Source of the DNA: Methanomassiliicoccales archaeon
GTDB taxonomy: Archaea > Thermoplasmatota > Thermoplasmata > Methanomassiliicoccales > JACIVX01
Reading direction: 5' to 3'
DNA: 64,000 bases
NCBI GenBank assembly: GCA_014361295.1
Contig: JACIVX010000001.1
Span: forward strand, 569,924-633,923
In this document: positions 36,797-45,911 of the stretch, piece after piece
Numbering within the stretch: position 1 is the first letter of the stretch
Layout: each line of letters begins with the position of its first letter
Program-made: the position numbers and the translations under genes
Notes under the pieces: generated by a model
What the model was told of the DNA's origin: nothing
What the model saw: only the letters and a program-made list of their open reading frames with translations
Database searches by the model: none

Positions 36797-37207
36797 ATGA
36801 AGAAATTCAACATAGGGATAGTTGTTTCTGAATATAATTTTGACATCACATCGATGATGCTGGAAAGGGCGAAGGAACACGCGAAATTTTTGGATGTCAA
36901 TATCGCAAAAATCGTGACGGTTCCGGGTGTCTTTGACATGCCACTTGCGATCAAGAAGATGATCCAGGAAAAAGACATTGATGGAATCGTGACGATCGGC
37001 GCCGTCATTGAAGGCGAAACCGAGCATGATGAAGTCATCATGCAGCAGGCTGCCAGAAAAATCGCCGATCTTGCACTTGAATACGATAAGCCAGTAACGC
37101 TCGGGATCAGCGGTCCAGGAATGACAAGGCTCCAGGCTGAAGAGCGCATTGAAAAAGCAAGAGAGGCTGTGGAAGCGTGCGTTAAGCTGCTCAAGGCCCT
37201 TTCCTAA
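36797..37207 (+). CDS. ribH: 6,7-Dimethyl-8-ribityllumazine synthase
   Basis: The 136-residue protein has the lumazine synthase motifs NIGIVVSEYNFD, VPGVFDMPLAIKKM, GAVIEGETEHDEVI and the GISGPGMT region. It condenses the ribB product with the pyrimidine precursor to give lumazine for RibC. It lies six bases after ribC and closes the operon. A T-rich terminator follows. The pyrimidine-branch genes arfA, arfB and arfC are not in the window. Confidence 0.95.
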   Translation: MKKFNIGIVVSEYNFDITSMMLERAKEHAKFLDVNIAKIVTVPGVFDMPLAIKKMIQEKDIDGIVTIGAVIEGETEHDEVIMQQAARKIADLALEYDKPVTLGISGPGMTRLQAEERIEKAREAVEACVKLLKALS

Positions 37208-37239
37208 TTTTTTTCTTCTCTTACAAATTTTTTCTTAAT
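37208..37239 (+). terminator. T-rich terminator of the riboflavin operon
   Basis: Just after the ribH stop come three long T tracts (ATTTTTTTC, AATTTTTTC, AATTTC) without an obvious hairpin, as usual in archaeal termination. Confidence 0.55.
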
Positions 37240-37436
37240 TTCGGAGAATGATACATAAACTTCGTAAGAAAAATCCGCTAATAGCGCCGCATGTTTGAAT
37301 CTTGTTTATATATTTTTCTCTAACTTTTTTCCCGTGATAATTATTGTCTGGGTTGTCCGAAAGAATCTTATATCGAATGAAGAAATGCGAACTTCGGAGG
37401 CAGTGCATCGGCAATGCCTCTTAGGGCGGCAATACT

Positions 37437-40400
37437 ATGAAGGAGGAGCTCAACAACGTCTTAATCATCGGCGGGGGGATAGCAGGTATTTCTTCCGCGC
37501 TTGAACTCGCCAATCACGGCCATGAGGTTTTTCTCGTTGAACGCAGACCGTCGATCGGTGGAAGGATGTCACAGTTGGATAAGACATTTCCTACACTGGA
37601 CTGTGCAATTTGTATTCTTGCACCGAAAATGGTCGAAGTCTCAAGGAACCCACACATCCATTTAATGACATATTCGGAAATCGAGAGTATTAAAGGTCAC
37701 GAAAACGGATTCAATGTGAGAATTAAAGTAAAAAGAAGACATGTTGATGCTACAAAATGCACGGGTTGTGGTATCTGCGCCGATCACTGCCCTCAAAGGC
37801 ATCTTAATGACGAATTCAATGAAGGATTGGGGGAGAGATCAGCCATCTACATCCCTTTTCCCCAGGCCGTGCCAAGGGTTGCAACGATCGATGAGCATCA
37901 CTGCCTCAGATTGACGAAGGGCGTATGTGGAATCTGTGAGAAGAAATGCCCCGCTGGGGCTATTAAATTCGATGATAAGGAAACATTCGTCGATATCGAC
38001 GTTAAATCGATCATTATCGCAACTGGATTCGATGTTTATGATGGAAGTTATCTCGCTCGATACGGGTACGGACGTTTCAAGAACGTTATCACATCGTTGC
38101 AATACGAAAGGATGCTTAACGCCTCAGGACCAACAAAGGGCGTGATTGCGAGACCATCTGATGGCAGAATCCCTACACGCATCGGCATCGTGCAATGTGC
38201 AGGATCAAGGGTCGAAGGATGTAAGAGTTACTGCTCGAAAATCTGCTGCATCTATGCAACGAAGGAAGCGATCCTCACGAAGGAGCATTTGCCTGAATCG
38301 GAAATTCTTATTTTTTACAATGATCTTCGAACAATTGGAAAAGGACATGAAGAATTCATCAGAAGATCGAAGCAAGAACTCGGCGTCCAATATATTCCCT
38401 CCTTAATAGGAGACGTCGAGGAGGATGAGGAACAGTGTATCAGGATCAGATATCACGATCGGCAAACTGACAAAATACTTTCAACTGCGGTTGATCTCCT
38501 GATTCTCTGTCCCCCGATCATTCCAAGTAATGGGACTGCAGAGCTTGCAAGAATGCTTGATATAGATCTTGATGAAAACGGATTCATCAGGACCCTCGAC
38601 TCAAACCCAGTTGCGACGACAAGAGATGGCGTTTTTGTTTGCGGATGTGCGAGAGGTCCAGAAGACATTTCCAACACGGTCACGGACGCGATGACCGTAG
38701 CCTGCGTTGTGACGCAAAGAAGCGATGTCGGTGTTGTTGAATTGAAGGAAGATGAAGAGGACATTTTTGAGACGGAGATAAATGAGCCGCGAATCGGCGT
38801 TTTCGTTTGCAGCTGTGGGATGAACATTGGCGCTGTTGTTGATGTAGACGAGGTCGTGCGTTATGCCTCCACGTTGCCAGGAGTGGTTCACGCGGAGAAA
38901 TGCATGTACGCATGCTCCCAAGACAACCAAACCGCCATTCAGAATGCAATCAGAGAATTGAAATTGAATAGGATACTTGTGGCTGCGTGTAGCCCAAGAA
39001 GCCATCTTCAATTGTTCCAGGATACATGCAGACGCGCCGGATTGAATAGGAATCTCGTGGGTTTCGTCAGCATCAGAGAATTGGATAGTTGGGTCCACCA
39101 GCATGACGGAGAAAGGGCGACGGAGAAAGCGAAAATACTTGTGAGAATGGGAATCGCCAATATCGCCCTTGCGAGACCGATGAAACAGATCCGGAGCGAG
39201 GTCATTCGCTCAGCGATCGTAATCGGTGGCGGCATTGCTGGCATGACGGCTGCTCTTTCGATTGCTTCGAAAGGCTTCTCAGTATATCTTGTTGAAAAAG
39301 CAGACGTTCTCGGTGGTCATGTAAAAGAAAAACATCTGAAAGATCTCGACGGCGGTTTGCCCCAAAAAGTGTTCAACCAGATGATCGATGCCATCAGATC
39401 CTGCAAGAACATAGAGGTGTTGACATCAACATCGATCGCAGCAGTCAGCGGTTCCGTAGGGCACTTTGTTGTCAAGCTCACGAGAGGAGGGCTAGAAACA
39501 GGTTCATTTCTGGGGGATAGAATCATCGAGGCTGGTGTGATCATTCTTACAACTGGTGCTGAGCCGCTACGGCCCGAAGGCATCTATGATTATGGATTGG
39601 ATGATCGCATTATTTCCCAGCTTGAATTTGAGAGAATGCTTGAAGATGGAACGGCAAAGGGAGTTGATATTGTCGAGATTCTTTGTGCAGGTTCGCGAGA
39701 AAATGAGGGCAGAACGTACTGTTCTCAGATATGCTGCGAGGTTGCCTTTAGAGATCTTCTCGAATTAAAGCGGATGAGTCCTCAATCGAGAGTTTTCGTT
39801 CTTTACAGGGATATTCGAATCAACGGTCTTATGGAAAAATATTATAAAGAGGCATGCGAGCTCGGAATCAAGTTCATCAGATTCAGTGAAGAAGATCCGC
39901 CGAGAATTGATCGATTAGACGGTCTCAATGTAAGAGTAAAGGATATCATCAGTGACGATGAGCTTGTCATCAGACCAGATCTTGTCGTTCTTGCCGTACC
40001 ACTCGTACCAAGAGAAGATAATAAGATTCTCTCAGAAATGCTCAAAGTGCCTCTCTCGGAAGACGGATTCTTTCTCGAAGCTCACCCCAAGCTACGCCCT
40101 GTCGATTTTTCCGTCGATGGCATCTTCGTTGCCGGTGCGGCCCAATATCCAAAGGGCATAGTCGAATCAATGAAACAAGGCTTCGCCGCGGCGTCACGCG
40201 CTCTTGGGATTCTTATGAACGCACAGATAGTCCGTGATCCGACTGTTGCAGTCGTTGACCAAGAACTATGTACAGGATGTGCGAGGTGTATTGAAGCTTG
40301 CCCGTACAGCGCGGTCGAGATTAGAATACAGGATGGGATGCTTGTGGCGGAAGTTAACAGCCTTTTATGTAAGGGATGTGGGGCCTGCGCTGCATCGTGT

Positions 40401-40928
40401 CCGTGCAGAGCGATCACCCTTCATAACTTCACAAACGACCAGATCATTGCACAGATAGACGCAGCCCTAGAGGATTCCGGAGAAGATGAGATCAGAGGTA
40501 TCGCCTTCCTATGCCATTGGTGCGCATACGCAGGAGCTGATAATGCAGGCGTCAGCAGATTCCAGTATCCTCCAGACATCCTCCCGATCAGAATTATGTG
40601 CAGCGGAAGGATCGATCCATTTCATGTTCTCTACGCGCTTCTCAAAGGATCGGACGGCGTTTTCATCGGAGCATGCCATCCTGGCGACTGCCATTATATG
40701 ATCGGCAATCAACTCATGAAAAGAAAGATCGATAATCTGAGAGAAATGATTAAGGATTATGGTTTCGACCCAGAACGTGTTAGAGTTGAGTGGGTATCAG
40801 CTTCGGAGGGCAGAAAGTTCGCAGAAGCTATGAAAGAATTCGTGGCAGACCTGAGGCGCCTCGGACCAAATCCCCTGAAAAAATCGATCATTGTTGAGCA
40901 TCGTGTTCACGAAAGGGGGGTGACTTGA
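37437..40928 (+). CDS. HdrA-HdrA-MvhD fusion protein
   Basis: The 1163-residue protein contains two HdrA-type units. The first has a GGGIAG FAD site at 11-17, the HdrA signature DCAICILAPKMVEV at 55-68 and ferredoxin clusters with Cys108, 111, 114, 118 and Cys164, 167, 171. The second begins near 460 with FVCSCGMN and has another GGGIAG near 592. Two ferredoxin motifs follow (CTGCARCIEACP, CKGCGACAASCP), then an MvhD domain (CHWCAYAGAD, GACHPGDCHY). Such flavin bases can split electron pairs. It is the first gene of an operon with an FrhB-like gene and glutamate synthase modules. HdrB and HdrC are absent. Confidence 0.9.
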   Translation: MKEELNNVLIIGGGIAGISSALELANHGHEVFLVERRPSIGGRMSQLDKTFPTLDCAICILAPKMVEVSRNPHIHLMTYSEIESIKGHENGFNVRIKVKRRHVDATKCTGCGICADHCPQRHLNDEFNEGLGERSAIYIPFPQAVPRVATIDEHHCLRLTKGVCGICEKKCPAGAIKFDDKETFVDIDVKSIIIATGFDVYDGSYLARYGYGRFKNVITSLQYERMLNASGPTKGVIARPSDGRIPTRIGIVQCAGSRVEGCKSYCSKICCIYATKEAILTKEHLPESEILIFYNDLRTIGKGHEEFIRRSKQELGVQYIPSLIGDVEEDEEQCIRIRYHDRQTDKILSTAVDLLILCPPIIPSNGTAELARMLDIDLDENGFIRTLDSNPVATTRDGVFVCGCARGPEDISNTVTDAMTVACVVTQRSDVGVVELKEDEEDIFETEINEPRIGVFVCSCGMNIGAVVDVDEVVRYASTLPGVVHAEKCMYACSQDNQTAIQNAIRELKLNRILVAACSPRSHLQLFQDTCRRAGLNRNLVGFVSIRELDSWVHQHDGERATEKAKILVRMGIANIALARPMKQIRSEVIRSAIVIGGGIAGMTAALSIASKGFSVYLVEKADVLGGHVKEKHLKDLDGGLPQKVFNQMIDAIRSCKNIEVLTSTSIAAVSGSVGHFVVKLTRGGLETGSFLGDRIIEAGVIILTTGAEPLRPEGIYDYGLDDRIISQLEFERMLEDGTAKGVDIVEILCAGSRENEGRTYCSQICCEVAFRDLLELKRMSPQSRVFVLYRDIRINGLMEKYYKEACELGIKFIRFSEEDPPRIDRLDGLNVRVKDIISDDELVIRPDLVVLAVPLVPREDNKILSEMLKVPLSEDGFFLEAHPKLRPVDFSVDGIFVAGAAQYPKGIVESMKQGFAAASRALGILMNAQIVRDPTVAVVDQELCTGCARCIEACPYSAVEIRIQDGMLVAEVNSLLCKGCGACAASCPCRAITLHNFTNDQIIAQIDAALEDSGEDEIRGIAFLCHWCAYAGADNAGVSRFQYPPDILPIRIMCSGRIDPFHVLYALLKGSDGVFIGACHPGDCHYMIGNQLMKRKIDNLREMIKDYGFDPERVRVEWVSASEGRKFAEAMKEFVADLRRLGPNPLKKSIIVEHRVHERGVT

Positions 40929-42061
40929 TGTCAAAGGAGCTTGAAACCTATGTTTGGAGTCTCGGCAAATGTACGGGTTGTGGCGCCTGTGTCGCATGTT
41001 GCTCAAGGGGGGTTCTATATTTCCCTGACGGAAAACAAAACCCAGACCACCGGAAACTGACAAAACGTTTTGGCCTTTCCACGTATGATATTGATCCTTG
41101 TTTCGGCTGCGAGGCCTTTTGCGTTGAAGTCTGTCCGCGACTGAGAGAGTGGGGCGAGGGGAAGATGGTTTCTGTCGTCTCGGCGAGATCCTGCCTCACT
41201 GCTCTCAGAAGTAGGCACGGAGATCTTCTCAGTGATGTGTTAAACCAGTTGCTCGTTAGCGCTTTGGAAAGCGGCTTCATAGATGGTGCCATTGTCACCG
41301 ATGTCGATAGATGGACTTGGCAGCCTTTTTCAAGGGTCGTCACAACTGAAAGTGAAATATACGATTGTGCTGGGCACCAGTTTATCTGGTCCCCGACGCT
41401 GTCGAGTCTCAACGAGGCTGTGCATGACAAGTCACTGAGAAAAATCGCTCTCGTTGGCGCCCCGTGCGTGATCGACGCCGCGAGAATGATTCAAAAGTCG
41501 AAAATGAAGGGGCTCGAAATTTACGGAAAATCGCTGAGGATACTCATCGGAAGATTTTGTGGAGGAGTTTGCACGCACGATCTCGTTTCAGAAGTAATTG
41601 AGAAGGAGATGGGCATCTCACCAAGGAATATTGCAATGATGGATCGTTCTACCGCTGAAAAGCTTCTCACGGTGACGCTGCGTGACGGTACAGTCCGAGA
41701 AATTTCATTAGCAAACACCCAGAAGTACCTCCGGATGGGCTGCGCACGATGCACTGATTATCTGGCAGAATCGGCTGACATTTCAATAGGTTACACTGGC
41801 TCACGATATGGCTACTGCACGATCATCACAAGAAACGCCGCTGGAGAGAGCCTGCTGACGAGGGCCGTCCAAACGGGCCATCTCGAGATCACAAAGAGTG
41901 TCGATACGAATCAACTTTATATCGCGAAACGAAACAAACAGAGGAGGAGAAGATCCCAACTTTACGATGAGGAATTGCTTCTGATGCTAGAGGGACTTAC
42001 TGATCCAGAAAAAAGGCTGGAGGCTTTGAAACGCTACGCCCAGCTCTCTGTGAGGCGGTGA
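40928..42061 (+). CDS. FrhB-like F420 hydrogenase/dehydrogenase beta subunit
   Basis: This 377-residue protein has an N-terminal [4Fe-4S] ferredoxin motif CTGCGACVACC (Cys15, 18, 21, 25) and CFGCEAFCVEVCP. FrhB domains follow with LVGAPCVIDAARM, RFCGGVCTHD and CARCTDYLAESADIS. FrhB-type proteins bind FAD and exchange hydride with coenzyme F420. The ATG shares a base with the HdrA stop (TGATG) behind GGGGGGTGA, so expression is coupled. It may bring in electrons from F420H2 or another flavin donor. F420 use in this organism is inferred only. Confidence 0.88.
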   Translation: MSKELETYVWSLGKCTGCGACVACCSRGVLYFPDGKQNPDHRKLTKRFGLSTYDIDPCFGCEAFCVEVCPRLREWGEGKMVSVVSARSCLTALRSRHGDLLSDVLNQLLVSALESGFIDGAIVTDVDRWTWQPFSRVVTTESEIYDCAGHQFIWSPTLSSLNEAVHDKSLRKIALVGAPCVIDAARMIQKSKMKGLEIYGKSLRILIGRFCGGVCTHDLVSEVIEKEMGISPRNIAMMDRSTAEKLLTVTLRDGTVREISLANTQKYLRMGCARCTDYLAESADISIGYTGSRYGYCTIITRNAAGESLLTRAVQTGHLEITKSVDTNQLYIAKRNKQRRRRSQLYDEELLLMLEGLTDPEKRLEALKRYAQLSVRR

Positions 42062-42063
42062 AA

Positions 42064-42756
42064 ATGGTCATTTCTATTGACGGTACGGAATTAAATATGC
42101 GGGAATGTAATGAGAGAATAAGGGAACTGATCGGAAAAAATGACCGCATTGAGATCTTCAACGCCTCGCACATCGACGGCCTTTGCGCAGGGTTACGTTC
42201 CGGGAAAATTCTCGTCCATGGTGATGTCGGCGATTATTTTGGGATACTGAACGCTGGTGCTGAGCTCGTTGTAACGGGGTCTTCAGGTAGGTTTATCGGT
42301 GATGGCATGACGGCCGGGAGAGTCGAGGTCGGTGCGGACGTTGGAGATGGCGCTGCGGTCTATTGTTACGGAGGAATTGTGAGGATCAGGGGGTCTGCTG
42401 GCAATTTTCTTGGAACGATGAACAAAGGTGCAACGATCATTGTGGAAGGCGATATCGGAAATAACGCAGGGACTTACATGGTGGGGGGTGACATCGTCGT
42501 GCTTGGTGATGCAGGAGAAGCGTTGGGTGATTACATGATTCGAGGCGTGATCTACATTGCTGGATCGTACAGGGATCTCGGAAACAATGCTAAATTGGAA
42601 AAACTCCGATATTCAGATCTTGATAAACTCGGCACACTTTTGGCAGCTGAAGGATTGAATCTCAATCCTCGTGCCTTTCAGAAAATTATTCCAGCGACTC
42701 TCAGACCTTTTTACAGCGAAAAAACGCAGGCACCAGAAAGCGGAGGGGTGCGATGA
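42064..42756 (+). CDS. Glutamate synthase GXGXG-domain protein (GltB3-like)
   Basis: The 230-residue protein is built of repeated glycine turns (GDVGDYFG, GSSGRFIGDGMTAG, GSAGNFLG, GDIGNNAGTYMVGG, GDAGEALGDYMIRG), the beta-helix found at the end of large-subunit glutamate synthase. It is encoded separately, as in other archaea with split GltB. FwdC of formylmethanofuran dehydrogenase has a related fold, but the next gene settles the glutamate synthase reading. ATG 42064 follows a GGCGGTGA site directly after the FrhB stop. Its role is structural, linking the domains of the complex. Confidence 0.88.
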   Translation: MVISIDGTELNMRECNERIRELIGKNDRIEIFNASHIDGLCAGLRSGKILVHGDVGDYFGILNAGAELVVTGSSGRFIGDGMTAGRVEVGADVGDGAAVYCYGGIVRIRGSAGNFLGTMNKGATIIVEGDIGNNAGTYMVGGDIVVLGDAGEALGDYMIRGVIYIAGSYRDLGNNAKLEKLRYSDLDKLGTLLAAEGLNLNPRAFQKIIPATLRPFYSEKTQAPESGGVR

Positions 42757-44309
42757 CGCTTGCCGGACACTACTGGATCACTATCGAGAGGGATAGATGC
42801 AGAAGTTGGCAACAACCATGGAAATGCGGAGCGTGTATTGATGCTTGCGAACAGGGAGTTTTCGCAAGAGATGAGAAAGGAAGAGTGTATGTTGCGAACG
42901 AAATCGCATGCGTGGGATGCAAGATATGCATGGAACAGGGCTGTCCTAACAGCTGCATTTATGTGAGACCCGCAACACCAGAGTCACTTTCTAGAGGCAT
43001 CTGGACAACCCAGACGATCGAGGAAATTCACAGAAAGGCACAAACAGGAGAATACGAGATCAGAGGCTACGGCACGATGGGAAACATACCGCACTTTGAC
43101 GGACTCGTCGTCGTGCCATCACAACTCGCATCAAGGCCTCCAAAGGACAAATACAGAGAGAAATTCAGAATGGAAGTTACAATCGGTGAGAGAACGTGCG
43201 CGAAGCCGATTAAACTCAATTATCCATTTGTCTTCGCCGCCATGTCTTACGGGGCAATATCAAGAGAAGGAAAGATGGCACTTGCCGTTGCGGCCGCAAA
43301 GTTGGGCATACTTGCGAATACTGGTGAAGGTGGGATGTTTCCAGGTGAGGCGATCCTCGCACATGGCTACGAAAACGAAGAATCGTTCAGAAAAGGTGTC
43401 AGGAGATGGAATCCCGGTGGCTATCTTGCCGTGCAATATTCTACAGGGAGATGGGGTGTTTCGATGGACTACCTTCAAGCGGGGGATGCAATCGAAATCA
43501 AGATCGGCCAGGGGGCCAAGCCTGGGATGGGGGGTCATCTGCTTGGAAAGAAGGTAACAGAAGATATCGCAATGATCAGGGGATTACCGCCGGGAACGGA
43601 TGCTTTGTCGCCGTGCAGGCATTACGATATCATCGATCAGAAGGATCTCAAGAAAAAGGTCGAAATACTCCGTGATTTAACGAATTACGAAAAGCCCATT
43701 ATGATCAAAATGGGTCCGAGCCTTCCCTACGAAGACACATACATCGCCGCAGAGGCTGGTGTTGATGCGATCTCAATCGATGGGATGGTAGGTGGGACTG
43801 GCGCCTCGCCTGAAGTTGTCACACAAAACGCGGGAATTCCGACAATCGCGTGCATCCGTCAAGCTGCGAAGGCATTGAAGGACATGGGTCTGAAGGGTAA
43901 GGTAAAGCTGATCGCCCTTGGAGGTATCAGAGATGGTGCGGATGCGTTCAAGGCGATCGCCCTTGGAGCTGATGCGGTGGGCTTTGGCGCTGCGGCGGAA
44001 ATCGCCCTCGGCTGCCGGGGATGCATGTCGTGTCATAAGGGTGCGTGTCATTACGGACTTGCAACTCAGGAAGCACGGTTTAGAGCTTGCCTTAATGTCG
44101 AAGCAGCTTCTCAGCGACTCGTTAATTTCGTCCGCGCCTGCGCTGAAGAGTTAAAAATATTGGCCATGCTGTCAGGTCACGACAGACTTGATACCATATC
44201 AGCTGATGACCTCAGGGCAATCGATCTCAATACGGCAGCAATGACGGGTGTCAAACTCGCTGGTCTCGAAAAGGTCTTCCCTCAATCATGGGAAGGATTT
44301 GACGATTGA
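42753..44309 (+). CDS. Glutamate synthase FMN domain with N-terminal ferredoxin (GltB2-like)
   Basis: The 518-residue protein begins with a ferredoxin-like region (Cys16, 25, 28, 32 and Cys53, 56, 59, 64, 68) that could hold two [4Fe-4S] clusters. Then comes the FMN barrel: AAMSYGAISREGKMALA, GEGGMF, IKIGQGAKPGMGGHL, SIDGMVGGTGASP, and the Fe-S loop CRGCMSCHKGACHYG. It reduces the imine of 2-oxoglutarate and ammonia to glutamate. It overlaps the GXGXG gene as ATGA behind GGAGGGG. No glutaminase (GltB1) gene or GltD is next to it, so ammonia delivery and the electron donor are open; the HdrA/FrhB genes upstream are the obvious donor candidates. Confidence 0.93.
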   Translation: MTLAGHYWITIERDRCRSWQQPWKCGACIDACEQGVFARDEKGRVYVANEIACVGCKICMEQGCPNSCIYVRPATPESLSRGIWTTQTIEEIHRKAQTGEYEIRGYGTMGNIPHFDGLVVVPSQLASRPPKDKYREKFRMEVTIGERTCAKPIKLNYPFVFAAMSYGAISREGKMALAVAAAKLGILANTGEGGMFPGEAILAHGYENEESFRKGVRRWNPGGYLAVQYSTGRWGVSMDYLQAGDAIEIKIGQGAKPGMGGHLLGKKVTEDIAMIRGLPPGTDALSPCRHYDIIDQKDLKKKVEILRDLTNYEKPIMIKMGPSLPYEDTYIAAEAGVDAISIDGMVGGTGASPEVVTQNAGIPTIACIRQAAKALKDMGLKGKVKLIALGGIRDGADAFKAIALGADAVGFGAAAEIALGCRGCMSCHKGACHYGLATQEARFRACLNVEAASQRLVNFVRACAEELKILAMLSGHDRLDTISADDLRAIDLNTAAMTGVKLAGLEKVFPQSWEGFDD

Positions 44310-44316
44310 ATTGATC

Positions 44317-44550
44317 TTACCAGTGGCCAACGATCGAGCGCCGAATCGGACACTGTTTAAGCGCGATGCTATACCTGCCACATTTCAAACGATCGTCACA
44401 TTGAAGGCAGGTCTCAAATCCTTTTGATTCAAAACACTGAAAAAGTCTGCACAGGGATGTCTGTTTGTTTTCAGGCGAACAACCGAGGCATCGACCATTT
44501 TTCCTGATCGTACATACTTCGCAGGCGTAGCCGCAGCCGCTAATCCACAT
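44317..44550 (-). CDS. DUF3795-like cysteine-rich protein
   Basis: The small 77-residue protein has ten cysteines in the order CGYACEVC, CLGC, LCRLFQC, TCLQC and C, with the KGFETCLQCD stretch characteristic of DUF3795. It probably folds around zinc. The function is unknown. It sits between the convergent glutamate synthase gene and the aminotransferase gene on its own strand, 66 bases downstream of the latter. Confidence 0.75.
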   Translation of the reverse strand: MWISGCGYACEVCTIRKNGRCLGCSPENKQTSLCRLFQCFESKGFETCLQCDDRLKCGRYSIALKQCPIRRSIVGHW

Positions 44551-44616
44551 CGTAGGAGTTCTTAGCCTTCCATCCTTATTATTCTTTCTAGCAAGGAGAA
44601 CGAGAATTCGACCCGC

Positions 44617-45807
44617 TCACCTGCTTCTCAAAAAGTGCTCTAGTCTATCAAACGCTTCGGACAATATATCGATGCTCGGGAGGAAAACCGACCGGAAATG
44701 TCCAATCCCATATGTCCTGCAGAACCCCGACCCTGGTGCGAAAAGAATGTGAGCGTTGAGCAGCACATCCAGGATAAAATCTCTGTCGCTCTTCCACCTG
44801 TTCGATTCGATTTTTGGAAAGATGTAGAAGGCTCCCTTGGGTTTCGTCGTGCTTAGACCTTCAATTTCATTAAATCTCTTGTACGCAAAGATCGCTCTTT
44901 CCCTCAGCTTCCGATTCGTTTCCTCCATGTAATCCTTTGGACCTTTTAGTGCCTGAAGCATTGCGATCTGACATGGATGATTTGCTGAAAGTCTTACTCT
45001 AAGCTGACGCATAACTCCTGATTTTATTTCTTCAAGTTGACCACCAGCATCCCGAAAAGCGATATAACCAAGCCTCCAACCTGGCAGGAGATTGACTTTC
45101 GAAAACCCGTTGAAAATGATAACAGGCACGTCGGGCGCAAGCGTTGACGGAGAATAGTGTGTTCCATCGAAGGTCATGAGATCGTAGATTTCATCGGTAA
45201 TCAAAAACAACCCATATTCACCAGCAAGATCCGCGATCGCTTTTAGTGTTTTCTGCGAATAAACTGCCCCAGTAGGATTGTTGGGATTGATTACAACGAT
45301 CCCTTTCGTTTTCTTCGTGATCTTTCTTCTCATATCCTCCAGGTCTGGCTGCCAGTCATTTGATTCATCCTTTTTGTAAGGAACTGGGACACCATCAAAG
45401 AACGAAACGTACTCGGAGTAAGTCGGATAACCAGGACCGGGCAGTAACAACTCATCACCTGGTTCGATCGACGCAGCGATCACGGCCTGAATCGCCTCGG
45501 TGACTCCCGTTGTGATCACAACATCTCCAATGTCCAGATCAATGCTGTTTTTTTCTCTTTCCTTTTCCACAATCGCGCGTCTCAGCTCCGCTATCCCTTC
45601 CGCATCAGCATATCCATTATCGCACTCTTCGACAGCACGGCACAGAGCCTCCCTGATATGCTTCGGCGTCTCGAAGTCGAACTTATTGGGGTCTCCAATG
45701 TTAAGTTTGAGAACCCTGATGCCTTTTTCTTCAAGCTGTCTCGCGTAGACAAGGAAATCCCGTATCGGTGAACTCAAGCCCATCGATCGTCGTGTTGCCT
45801 TGATCAC
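44617..45807 (-). CDS. Class I/II aminotransferase
   Basis: The 396-residue PLP enzyme shows NIGDPNKFDF, TTGVTEAIQAVI, VINPNNPTGAVY, ITDEIYDLM and the Schiff-base motif FNGFSKVNLLPGWRLGY. These are those of aspartate/alanine aminotransferase type enzymes, which would use the glutamate made by the operon it faces. The best start is GTG 45807, with a TATA box (45829-45837) 26 bases away; ATG 45783 and TTG 45846 are alternatives. It is divergent from the PAPS reductase fusion gene. Substrate is uncertain. Confidence 0.88.
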   Translation of the reverse strand: MIKATRRSMGLSSPIRDFLVYARQLEEKGIRVLKLNIGDPNKFDFETPKHIREALCRAVEECDNGYADAEGIAELRRAIVEKEREKNSIDLDIGDVVITTGVTEAIQAVIAASIEPGDELLLPGPGYPTYSEYVSFFDGVPVPYKKDESNDWQPDLEDMRRKITKKTKGIVVINPNNPTGAVYSQKTLKAIADLAGEYGLFLITDEIYDLMTFDGTHYSPSTLAPDVPVIIFNGFSKVNLLPGWRLGYIAFRDAGGQLEEIKSGVMRQLRVRLSANHPCQIAMLQALKGPKDYMEETNRKLRERAIFAYKRFNEIEGLSTTKPKGAFYIFPKIESNRWKSDRDFILDVLLNAHILFAPGSGFCRTYGIGHFRSVFLPSIDILSEAFDRLEHFLRSR

Positions 45808-45828
45808 AATACCGCGAAATCCTTTCAA

Positions 45829-45837
45829 GTATAATTT
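45829..45837 (-). promoter_or_regulatory. TATA-like promoter of the aminotransferase gene
   Basis: The minus strand reads AAATTATAC, 26 bases before GTG 45807. It lies back to back with the promoter of the gene to the right. Confidence 0.45.
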
Positions 45838-45880
45838 ACCTTTCAATACTGGGCGTGGTATTTCGAAAGATTGGGATAGG

Positions 45881-45889
45881 TTTTAATAC
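45881..45889 (+). promoter_or_regulatory. TATA-like promoter of the PAPS reductase fusion gene
   Basis: TTTTAATAC is centred 27 bases before the GTG at 45912 and decides for that start over the longer frame from 45855. Confidence 0.45.
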
Positions 45890-45911
45890 GAATTCTGTAA
45901 CTCGCTATGGC

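Noticed and set aside
42064-42756. Formylmethanofuran dehydrogenase subunit C (FwdC)
   Set aside because: The fold is shared, but the coupled next gene is clearly the glutamate synthase FMN domain and no Fwd subunits are present.
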